NCBI GenBank assembly: GCA_027923505.1
Contig: BROI01000005.1
Location: 186,001-250,000 of the forward strand
Direction of reading: 5' to 3'
Origin: Mayamaea pseudoterrestris
Lineage: Eukaryota > Bacillariophyta > Bacillariophyceae > Sellaphorales > Sellaphoraceae
DNA length: 64,000 nt
Part shown: piece after piece, positions 22,034-30,217 of the stretch
Position numbering within the stretch: position 1 is the first letter of the stretch
How the letters are laid out: each line of letters starts with the position of its first letter
Position numbers and translations under genes: made by a program
Notes under the pieces: generated by a model
What the model saw: the letters and a program-made list of their open reading frames with translations, nothing else
Database searches by the model: none
What the model was told of the DNA's origin: nothing

Positions 22034-23824
22034 ATGACGGACCGGAAGGACGTAGAATACGACCCCGATGGTACCTTACTTGTAGCCCGCGGTAATGTCT
22101 CCATCAACGACAAGGAGGAGGATGAACAAGCCACCGAACAGCTCGCCAAGCTGCAGCAACAAGTCGAAAACGACCCAGCACTTCAATCCTTTCTATACAG
22201 CACGACGCAGCCCCAAGCTGCACAGGACCGCTTGAAAATGATGCAAATGGATGATCAGCGTCCAAATCTCTCCAATCTCTCCGATAAGCAGCGACGCGCC
22301 TTTTTGAAGCGATCCTTGTCCAAGAATACTGTCGTGGCCGCCAAACTGAAGCGACACGACACGAAACGTTTACAGGCTGCCATTGCAGCACGAGATGCAA
22401 GTCTAGTCTTTGCAGATTCCGTAGGTTACCTTCAAGCAGAGAATGACATGGAACGAACTACTGCCATGAAGCAGTCGCAGCTGAAGAAACACTTGGATCC
22501 CGAAACGGCGCAGCATATATACGATCTCAAGCTAGCCTGTCCACATGGACTTCAGTATGATCGCTCCGGTCGGTATTCACTGTTATACAGCACGGCGAGT
22601 ACGTCACGCGGCCATGTTGCCGTAATGGACAATTCCTTTCGCACGCTGCAAACCGAGTTTGTCGTGCAGGAGCGCATTCGCGATGCCTGCTTTTTGAACA
22701 ACTCCAAGCTCTTTGCTCTCGCGCAGCAGCAGCATGTATACATTTACGATGATACTGGAGCGGAGATTCACCGGCTGGCCTCTCACATTGATCCGCTGCA
22801 ACTGGAATACTTGCCGCATCATTGGTTACTGGCGAGTTTGGGGCGCGCCGGGCATTTGAAGTATACCGACACATCGACGGGTCAGCTTGTTTCGTCGCAC
22901 AGCGTTGGGGCGCATACGAATGTACTGCGACAGAATCCAAGTAATGCAGTCTTGGTCGCAGGACATGGCAATGGCAGCGTAAGTCTCTGGAGTCCATCGT
23001 CGAGCACGTATTTGGCCAAGGTCATGTGCCACAAGGGTTCGCCCGTCCTGTCATGCGCCATTGACGCAGCGGGACATTCGCTCGTGACGGGCGGCGCCGA
23101 TAAGCAAGTATCGGTGTGGGACTTGCGCATGATGAAGCTCCGACATTCCTACTACACGGCAGCTGGTGTTCCATGTAGTTTGGACATCTCGCAACGAAAC
23201 ATGCTAGCTATTGGTCACGCAGGTCATGTGACAATCTGGGGCGCCGACGCGTTGGAATCAAAGGTTCGGGATCCGTATCTGCACCACTTGGTACCCGGTG
23301 GTAGTCCAATCGAGACGGTCCGGTTCCGTCCCTTTGAAGATGTTTGCGGTGTAGGCCATGCCAATGGAATAACCTCCATGGTTGTCCCTGGTGCAGGTGA
23401 ACCAACATTTGACACGAACGAATATCATTTGAACCCGATGCAGAGCGTAAAGCAGCGACAGGAGCAAGAGGTCCGATCGTTAATGGATAAGCTAAGGCCC
23501 GATATGATTGGACTCGATCCGGATCAAGTCGGTGCCATGGAGGAGAGTGACCCGCATCGACGATTGGAACGGATTCAGCAGCTACAAGAGGAGGCAAATG
23601 CCAAGCCTCAAGCGAAGAAAAAGCAAAAGTCGAAGAAGAGAGGGCGCAGCAAGATTCAGACACAGCTGAGACGAAAGCAGGCCAATATAGTCGACCAGAA
23701 TGTCATGCAACTTCGACAGGCGCGAGAGAAGGAGAAGAGCGATGCAGAGGCGACAAGAAATGGTATCGAGCCCGAGCCGAGTCGAAAGGAAAGTGCTCCA
23801 GCGGCACTGAGACGCTTTTTCTGA
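22034..23824 (+). CDS. UTP7: U3 snoRNP protein UTP7 / WDR46 (BING4)
   Basis: 596 aa from the ATG at 22034 (caccATGACGG). UTP7 belongs to the small-subunit processome that processes the 18S rRNA precursor in the nucleolus. The N-terminal region (about 80-160) is helical and basic (RRAFLKRSLSKNTVVAAKLK), as in the family. WD-type repeats follow, for example GHVAVMDNSFRTLQTEF and ALVTGG-like LVTGGADKQVSVWDLRMMKL. The C-terminal BING4CT region is very clear: VRFRPFEDVCGVGHANGI, then GEPTFDTNEYHLNP. The tail is a Lys-rich nucleolar-type extension (KKKQKSKKRGRSK). Confidence 0.93.
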   Translation: MTDRKDVEYDPDGTLLVARGNVSINDKEEDEQATEQLAKLQQQVENDPALQSFLYSTTQPQAAQDRLKMMQMDDQRPNLSNLSDKQRRAFLKRSLSKNTVVAAKLKRHDTKRLQAAIAARDASLVFADSVGYLQAENDMERTTAMKQSQLKKHLDPETAQHIYDLKLACPHGLQYDRSGRYSLLYSTASTSRGHVAVMDNSFRTLQTEFVVQERIRDACFLNNSKLFALAQQQHVYIYDDTGAEIHRLASHIDPLQLEYLPHHWLLASLGRAGHLKYTDTSTGQLVSSHSVGAHTNVLRQNPSNAVLVAGHGNGSVSLWSPSSSTYLAKVMCHKGSPVLSCAIDAAGHSLVTGGADKQVSVWDLRMMKLRHSYYTAAGVPCSLDISQRNMLAIGHAGHVTIWGADALESKVRDPYLHHLVPGGSPIETVRFRPFEDVCGVGHANGITSMVVPGAGEPTFDTNEYHLNPMQSVKQRQEQEVRSLMDKLRPDMIGLDPDQVGAMEESDPHRRLERIQQLQEEANAKPQAKKKQKSKKRGRSKIQTQLRRKQANIVDQNVMQLRQAREKEKSDAEATRNGIEPEPSRKESAPAALRRFF

Positions 23825-24105
23825 TGAATTTACATGTATGAGTACCCTGCTAGCGCTACGCTTTACAGCTAATTATACATCTTGAGAACTAATGATGTAC
23901 AATAATATCGGTGTAGGTGCATCACCCTCTCCCATCAATGCGTACGGACATGGGCAGGCCAGGCTTGTCTCTTCGTCGACTGCTTGTTCATCGCGCGAAA
24001 CTTATTCAAGCGATCCTCTAACTGGCATCGCTTTAAAATAGTAAATCTTCTTGGACTCGACGCATATCGACTTTATGGTCGTCCACGATGACTATTTGCT
24101 TCTCG
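23825..24105. other. Convergent intergenic region UTP7 / ArsJ
   Basis: 281 bp holding the 3' ends of two convergent genes. No motif recognised. Confidence 0.35.
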
Positions 24106-25818
24106 CTACTTGTACGGCCTTTCCTCATCGTGATTATCTAAAGGAGCCGCCGGCACAAGGGTCCAACAAGGCCCGCACTTGAGCCCCGCCTTGTTGTCGT
24201 TGATGCGTGTCGTAATCATGGCAGCTATGACGCTGCTTACCGTTCCCGCAATAAAGCATGCTGCAAGTCCCGAGACGGCATTGTTGCCCGAATAATCATT
24301 GTAATCGTCTCCAATGTACGTGTAAAGAAAGCCACTCCCAAGAGTTCCAAGCAGTCTACCGAGTGCATTGCTCATGTAGTATAACCCAACAGAAACTGCA
24401 ATCTTTTCCTTGCTGGCGTAATTGACGACGAGGAAGGAGTGAATGGACGAATTGACGGCAAAGATGACAGCGAAAGTAACGATGATCACGGTCATCCAAG
24501 CAATCATTTCAATTTCGTTTCCATTCACAAAACTTGGAGACCATAGCAACACTATGAATCCGACAAGGGTGGGAATGCAGTTGATGATTCCCCAAAACAC
24601 TTCCGTCATTTTGTTGGGCGGCGATTGACGCAACGGTCCCGTGGCAAACTGCGGCGTCCAAGACTGGACCTGACCGTACAATATGATATAGCCGCCAAGG
24701 AATGCGCCTACAACGACGCGCGACAAACCAAGACCACCGCAGCCGCCTCCAACGTTAATGTTTTGGCAGATCTCGTCAAAGCAAACGGCACCAGTCGATC
24801 CGCAGTCTCCATCCACTTGACATGCCAATTCACCCAGCCCCTCGCAAGGCGGACTGCGCAGAAAGAATGGCAGCGGCACTTCGAACCAAAAGTCGCGCGA
24901 CGCGAACAGAAAGAGTCGAGCAACACTCAGCAGCGTCAAGTTGGTGTTTTCAAACGTAAACACTTCCTTCCACGACGCATTCTTCGTCTTTGCAGTTCCA
25001 AGTCCCTTGTGGAGTCCCAGAATCGCCCACGGCATGGCGAGCAGTATCAGTCCCATCATACTCGCCAAGGCAGCTTCGTAGGAGACTTGAAGCAGCGCGC
25101 TACCCAAAAAGTAACCAACGCCCTTGAGACTATTCTTCCATCCCGTCAGCAGCGAAACTAGCTTGAAGAGTTTCGTCTCCTTTTCATCCGGCGTCACCAG
25201 CTTTGTCACCGTCTTGCCTCCCAGTTTCGTCAAGTCCTTGGCAATACCGGCAAACAATTGAGACATTGTCACGTAGATAATGGCCGTCCGTTGACTCCAA
25301 CTTTCGTTCCATCCGAACAAGAGTCCATAGCTAAAGAGCTGCAGCACCAATCCGCTTATCAACGTATACTTGATGCCCCAGCGCGCTCCGAGTATGCCAG
25401 CGGCAAGGTTCGTCACGACTCCGGCAAGTTCGTAGAGTGTAAACATGAATGCCACCTGCAGCGCCGAAAACGACTTGTTGTAGGCATGCAGCAAGACAAT
25501 CATGCGAATGGCGCCATCCGTAATCGTAAACAAGAGGTAGCTGGAGGATATAATGACAAATGGACGAAGAGCTTGTGACCTGGCAGCTTGGAAGAATGAC
25601 TCTTTTGGTGCCGAAGAAACTGCCGCGGTCGAGTCGGACGCGTCGGCGTGGAACGTTTCGAGCTTGCCGTTAACGTCAGCAGGAGCAGCTTCCATGCCAA
25701 GCCGTTCGTCGCGACGCAAGGAATCCATATATTCCTCCTTGACTTCTTCACACTCCTCTCCATGAGTTTCAATGGTCGTCATGACTTGTTGCAACTCGTT
25801 GTTGTTGATGTTGCTCAT
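24106..25818 (-). CDS. arsJ: ArsJ-type MFS permease (1-arseno-3-phosphoglycerate efflux)
   Basis: 570 aa, single exon, ATG 25818. In bacteria ArsJ exports 1-arseno-3-phosphoglycerate made by its partner GAPDH, which detoxifies arsenate. The core (about 85-540) has roughly 11-12 membrane helices and the family's own motifs: FTITDGAIRMIVLLHAY (97-113), YELAGVVTNLAAGILGARWG (129-148), GIAKDLTKLGGKTVTKL (191-207), LLTGWKNSLKGVGYFLGSAL (223-242), LSVARLFLFASRDFWFEVPL (297-316), FAVNSSIHSFLVVNYASKE (453-471) and GLYYMSNALGRLLGT (478-492). Eukaryotic-looking additions are an 80-residue acidic N-terminal extension, an inserted loop with six cysteines (325, 333, 339, 346, 351, 360) and a C-terminal CGPC (548-551). 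It is head to head with the ArsJ-type GAPDH. The cellular membrane is unknown; no plastid presequence is seen. Confidence 0.92.
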   Translation of the reverse strand: MSNINNNELQQVMTTIETHGEECEEVKEEYMDSLRRDERLGMEAAPADVNGKLETFHADASDSTAAVSSAPKESFFQAARSQALRPFVIISSSYLLFTITDGAIRMIVLLHAYNKSFSALQVAFMFTLYELAGVVTNLAAGILGARWGIKYTLISGLVLQLFSYGLLFGWNESWSQRTAIIYVTMSQLFAGIAKDLTKLGGKTVTKLVTPDEKETKLFKLVSLLTGWKNSLKGVGYFLGSALLQVSYEAALASMMGLILLAMPWAILGLHKGLGTAKTKNASWKEVFTFENTNLTLLSVARLFLFASRDFWFEVPLPFFLRSPPCEGLGELACQVDGDCGSTGAVCFDEICQNINVGGGCGGLGLSRVVVGAFLGGYIILYGQVQSWTPQFATGPLRQSPPNKMTEVFWGIINCIPTLVGFIVLLWSPSFVNGNEIEMIAWMTVIIVTFAVIFAVNSSIHSFLVVNYASKEKIAVSVGLYYMSNALGRLLGTLGSGFLYTYIGDDYNDYSGNNAVSGLAACFIAGTVSSVIAAMITTRINDNKAGLKCGPCWTLVPAAPLDNHDEERPYK

Positions 25819-26425
25819 GTCGCTGCAATTGTGTGTATCGTGCTATTGCTCTAAGTACAAGATTCGTCCGGAACGTTTGCGTCGCGCTGACGCGAGCAAG
25901 AGAATCCGCAGGTATGGAATCGAATGATGGTAATGACGCGCACGGCATTTTGAGGGAGGTTTCAGTGAAGTTACGTCGTCTGCCATGGTGGTGGAGGCGC
26001 AAACCTTTGTCTCGAGGTGGACCGGCGCATGAATCTGGAACGTCATGGCACGAATCTCAAATGCAAGTGCAATGTCGCACCGAGAACCGTTTGAATTGTA
26101 CTCTTCGATACACAGTGCTTGCCCGGCTTTTATGCGCGCCGGTCCTGCAATGCTCTGCTTCACAATTTCTTCCCTCAAACTTCCACCATGGGACGACAGC
26201 CACGCACGCTGCCAGAGGCAGCATCAACAATGTGATTCTTTTAGTATCTCAGGAGCCTTCTCAAGCCACACATTATTTTTGCAGACGAGGGGCTCAGGTA
26301 CGTGTGCGAAAGAGAGTGGCTCTGAAATTTGGTCATTCGCTCACACTGCACCTCACATCTTACATCTTTTTCCTTCACAAAGCTCAAACATCTTATCTCT
26401 AGTAAACCAGAAGTCATTTACCATC
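25819..26425. promoter_or_regulatory. Shared divergent promoter of the arsJ / GAPDH pair
   Basis: 607 bp separating the two start codons. Open frames on both strands here have no coding character. A short inverted repeat GCGTC-N5-GACGC lies at 25879-25893, about 60 bp upstream of arsJ. The 60-100 bp just before the GAPDH ATG are pyrimidine-rich with CACATCTTACATC-like sequence, probably 5' UTR. Co-regulation of the pair is inferred from the arrangement. Confidence 0.5.
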
Positions 26426-27565
26426 ATGCCAGTTAAATGTGCCGTCAATGGGTTCGGCCGCATTGGCCGCTTGACGTTTCGATACGTTTGGGACGATCCG
26501 GAGCTTGAGATTGTCCACGTCAACGATTTATGCAGCTGCGAAAGTGCCGCCTACCTGTTAAAGTACGACTCGGTGCATGGAACGTGGGACAAGGAAGTGG
26601 AGCAAGCCGAAAATAATGAAGATGCCTTTACTGTGGACGGCAAGTTGGTTACCTTTAGTCAATGCAAGGACTTTACCCAAGTCGACTACAAGGCCATGGG
26701 AGTTGAGCTTGTCATGGAATGCACTGGCAAGTTTCTCAAGGTTCAAGAACTCAACCAGTACTTTGACTGCGGCGTCAAGCAAGTCGTTGTGAGTGCTCCC
26801 GTCAAGGAAGACGGCGCGCTCAACATTGTGCTTGGTTGTAACGACCACAAGTTCACGACGGAGCACAAGCTCATCACCAACGCTTCCTGCACCACCAATT
26901 GCTTGGCTCCAGTCGTCAAGGTGATACACGAAACGTTTGGAATTGTCAAGGGATGCATCACGACCATTCATGATGTGACTGGAACGCAGTGCTTGGTGGA
27001 CATGCCCAATACCAAAAAGAGTGATTTGCGGCGGGCCCGCAGCGGCATGGTCAATCTTTGCCCGACTAGTACGGGAAGTGCCACTGCCATTGTCGAAATT
27101 TATCCCGAGCTCCGCGGCAAACTGAATGGACTAGCCGTTCGCGTTCCGTTGTTGAACGCAAGCTTGACCGACTGCGTGTTTGTGGTGAACCAAGACGTTA
27201 CCGTCGAGCAGGTGAATGAGGCACTCCAAAGGGCCAGCGAGTCGGGACCTCTCAAAGGCATTCTAGGTTACGAAGTCAAGCCGCTCGTATCGACGGACTA
27301 CACCAATGATACTCGCAGCGGCATTGTGGATGCCTTGTCGACGCAGGTGATTGACGGAAACATGGTCAAAATCTATGTGTACGTGGTGGTTGATTACTGG
27401 ATGGTGTGTTATGTAATACTTTGGTAGTAAACCCACTCATTTTTGTCTTTCATTGGTTGCAGCTGGTATGACAATGAAGCTGGGTATTCCAAACGCATGG
27501 CAGAGCTTTGCAACATTGCTGCTGCCAAGAACATTTCCGAGAAGGAACCATCGTTCAATGAGTAA
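26426..27565 (+). CDS. gapdh (ArsJ-associated): ArsJ-associated glyceraldehyde-3-phosphate dehydrogenase
   Basis: Two exons: 26426-27378 and 27463-27565 (84-nt intron, TATGT/GTACGT to TTGCAG), giving 351 aa. The enzyme has NAD-binding NGFGRIGR (8-15), catalytic Cys155 (NASCTTNCLAP) and His182. It is not the glycolytic form: the usual TTVHAYTATQ is TTIHDVTGTQ, the DGPSxKDWRGGR segment is replaced by KKSDLRRARSGMVNLCPTST, and DSVHGTW and GSATAIVEIYPELRGKLNG match the subgroup encoded beside bacterial arsJ. Splicing restores VWYDNEAGYSKRMAEL, the conserved C-terminal block. The predicted reaction is arsenolysis of glyceraldehyde-3-phosphate to 1-arseno-3-phosphoglycerate, the ArsJ substrate. No targeting peptide is evident (MPVKCAVNGF), so it is probably cytosolic. 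Confidence 0.93.
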
Positions 27566-27667
27566 GAGATATCAAAAACATAAGCTGGCATGTAACGCTG
27601 CATCTATAGGCAATAACTAATATACATATGCAGTTTCTGTCTATAGTCTTGCTCCAAACCCTATTAG

Positions 27668-29863
27668 CTAATCGGAAAGATCTTCATGGATTCGTCCCTC
27701 GCTGACAATGTCCCGCAAACGCTGCGCAGCCGCTTCCTCGCTCATGTTGCCGATCTTTTTGAAAACCTCCAACAATTCTCGTTGCACAGCAGCGCCAAAG
27801 CTTCTTGCGCCCCCACAAACAAAAAGGTGGCCACCTTCTACAGTCAGCGAGTGATAAACTAGCTCCTGTCCATACTTCCGCATCGAGTCTGTAACTTGCT
27901 CGCACTTGCCACTCGAGCATCCCGTTGTGTACGTTATAAATGACTTGTTCACCGCTCCTAGTGCCTTGGCTTGATCCACCAAGTCTTGATAGACAGCATC
28001 GGCTGGGTTGCGAAAGCCAAGAAAGAGCAAGTGGTGCTTGTGCGTTCCAAACATGTTTGCCGCTTTGTTTCCACTCAATGTTGCGAACGCAATCCGCTCC
28101 TCCAAAAAGCCGCGAATCGGAGCCACGCCGCAGCCACCGGCAATCAAAATGACAGGAGTCGCTGGATCGTCTGGGAGGCGAAAGGTGGGGTTGGACTTGA
28201 TAGCGCCAACGAGATGGCTGGTGCCGCCAGTAAGGTTGGACATGTAGGACGTGCAGGTTCCGCGTCGGAGGGATCCTTGATTCGTTACATACTTGACTGG
28301 TCGGTACGTCAAGTAGAGCTCGTCCGGATGCAGCAAGGGTGTCGTGGCAATCGAGTAATATCGTCCCTGCATGGGTGGAAGGTTGTACAGCCAATCTTCC
28401 AAGGCAAGGTTCAATCCCTTTGTCGATGACATGGATAGCACCAGCTCCAACGCAGTCTTTCGAGGAATGGCAACCTCATTCTTGTAGTCAATGTCGGTTC
28501 TATCCAAAATTCGTTTGCAAAAGGACGGCGACGGAACAGCGCCAAGGTCGACGCAGTGACTCAGAGTTTCATACACTGAAATCTTGGTCGGATGCGGATA
28601 TCGCTTGTCGTTCGCATACACAATGACAGCGTGCGGATCAACATCAAGCACTTGGCAGAGAGCGTCCACCAAGAAGTCGGGATTGCGAGGAAAGATTTCA
28701 AAGTGATCGCCAGTCCCATAGGTCATGTTTGCTCCCAGCTCGATGCGAAGCTCGTGGAGCCCGTTGGATGCAGGATCCGAGTTGAGGGAATCATTGGCTT
28801 GCACCCGCAGCTCCTTGCAACCTTTTGGATAAAGTTCTGGTGCAACCTTCATAAGGTTCGTGCGTACGTAGGAAGTCAAGGGAGCTTGCAGCTGCAGTGG
28901 ATGTTTGGCCGACACTCGACGACGGCCATTTGACGACTTGGCTCCTGGGCAAAGGACTGTTTTCATTGCAGTCTCTTGTTGAGTAGCATTTGCCTCACTT
29001 TCACGTACACCCGCTGAAGCAACGATGCTAGGAGCTTGATCATGCGTATCGAGTGGCTCCTTGTCGATTGCAGTGGCACTGTTGTTACCATGCTTTAGCA
29101 AATTCAAAATTTGAGCCTGCCACTGATCAAAGTCGTCTTCGATGCAGTCGGCATCATTTCCCAAAGCCAGTGGCAAGACTCCAGATTCTCCCAATGCATG
29201 ATCCACAGTCTTGGCCACGGCATTGTAGTGGTTCGGATGGGCCGCCTGGTTGCCGAGTCCAAAGATGCAGTAGTGAAAGTTGCTGCTGCTGCTGTTGGTT
29301 TTCGTTGCATCGTCACTAGTTAGGTAACGAAACAAATCTCTTCCGTTATCGGGCGGCTCACCGACACCAGTCGTGGAACAAATCAAAATTGTCAGCGTCT
29401 CTGGGTCGCTGCCTTGCAGCAGCAAGTCTTGCGGCGCCACGGACGCCCATGGCGCCACATCTACCTGGAAATCGCCAAACGCATCCTGAATCGCGTCGCA
29501 TAGCTGCATGGAAAACATTTGGGCGGTTCCTCCCTGACTCGCAAAGCGAATGCGAATCTTGGTGAATGATGTACTACAAGATGGTATGGCGGCACTGACT
29601 GTTGACATGAAGCGAAAGTTGGAGAATGGTGCACATATGCGGAACGATGACTGAGCGAATGACTTGCACGTTGACAGAGTCCCTTCAATCGCACCAGTAG
29701 CCTTTGACAAGGAACGAAGCAAGACTTGAGGTCCTGCAGAAAGGCATGGGCGCATCATGGAGCAAGACGACAGGATTGACATTGCTCGTTGAGTCGAGGA
29801 AGCGACTCGACGTGTAGCTCCTCGAGTGACGCCGAGCGATGATGCAGGTCGAAGAATCATCAT
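27668..29863 (-). CDS. Diflavin (FMN/FAD) NADPH reductase, organelle-targeted
   Basis: 731 aa from the ATG pair at 29863/29860. The first 100 residues are rich in Ser/Arg/Ala and lack acidic residues at the start (MMILRPASSLGVTRGATRRV), like a mitochondrial presequence. The flavodoxin-like domain (about 100-240) has IRFASQGGTAQMF for FMN phosphate, CSTTGVGEPPDNG and IFGLGNQAAHPNHYN. The FAD domain has a GTGDHFEIFPRN stretch, RYYSIATTP and GTCTSYMSN; the NADPH domain has AGGCGVAPIRGFLEER and HLFVCGGARSFG. The architecture is that of P450 reductase, methionine synthase reductase and sulfite reductase flavoproteins. The end, GRIHEDLSD, lacks the terminal aromatic residue (Trp/Tyr) that stacks on FAD in these families. 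It is only about 100 bp from the GAPDH 3' end, convergent. Confidence 0.82.
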   Translation of the reverse strand: MMILRPASSLGVTRGATRRVASSTQRAMSILSSCSMMRPCLSAGPQVLLRSLSKATGAIEGTLSTCKSFAQSSFRICAPFSNFRFMSTVSAAIPSCSTSFTKIRIRFASQGGTAQMFSMQLCDAIQDAFGDFQVDVAPWASVAPQDLLLQGSDPETLTILICSTTGVGEPPDNGRDLFRYLTSDDATKTNSSSSNFHYCIFGLGNQAAHPNHYNAVAKTVDHALGESGVLPLALGNDADCIEDDFDQWQAQILNLLKHGNNSATAIDKEPLDTHDQAPSIVASAGVRESEANATQQETAMKTVLCPGAKSSNGRRRVSAKHPLQLQAPLTSYVRTNLMKVAPELYPKGCKELRVQANDSLNSDPASNGLHELRIELGANMTYGTGDHFEIFPRNPDFLVDALCQVLDVDPHAVIVYANDKRYPHPTKISVYETLSHCVDLGAVPSPSFCKRILDRTDIDYKNEVAIPRKTALELVLSMSSTKGLNLALEDWLYNLPPMQGRYYSIATTPLLHPDELYLTYRPVKYVTNQGSLRRGTCTSYMSNLTGGTSHLVGAIKSNPTFRLPDDPATPVILIAGGCGVAPIRGFLEERIAFATLSGNKAANMFGTHKHHLLFLGFRNPADAVYQDLVDQAKALGAVNKSFITYTTGCSSGKCEQVTDSMRKYGQELVYHSLTVEGGHLFVCGGARSFGAAVQRELLEVFKKIGNMSEEAAAQRLRDIVSEGRIHEDLSD

Positions 29864-30217
29864 GATTAACTTTTTTAAAGCAAATTGCTGCTTGATATCA
29901 GAGTAGAGTCTTTTATGACTACTCCATGTCTTTGACAGTAAAAAGGTGCCGGTAGTTGTGTTATGAACGAGAAGAGCTTCGCGTTCAAAATGGATCGCGA
30001 TCTTCATCGTCCTGCTAAATCTGTGAACGAAAGCGAAGTGTCGTTACGGTACTCCGATGTCCGTGCGGTACACATTATTTAAATATCTAGGTCACAACGG
30101 TAATCAACGGAGCCGGCTGTCACACGACGACGATGGAAGACGCACCAACACCATTTGCGATGATGATGGCAATACCATGGCAGGCTACAAAACCAATAGT
30201 GATTCTGCAATAACAGC
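29864..30217. promoter_or_regulatory. Divergent promoter, diflavin reductase / AAA ATPase
   Basis: 354 bp between start codons. No clear gene and no strong motif; GCCGGTA near 29949 is a weak match to the recurrent TACCGGTA. Confidence 0.35.

Noticed and set aside
25833-26402. Plus-strand 189-codon frame between arsJ and GAPDH
   Set aside because: Random-looking composition, no domain, begins from a non-ATG codon; better read as the shared promoter.
26045-26425. N-terminal extension of the GAPDH frame
   Set aside because: The conserved protein starts at 26426 (MPVKCAVNGFG); the extension has no targeting-peptide character.
26426-27565. Reading the GAPDH as an ordinary glycolytic enzyme
   Set aside because: The active-site flank and the 190-220 region match the ArsJ-associated subgroup, and the neighbour is ArsJ.
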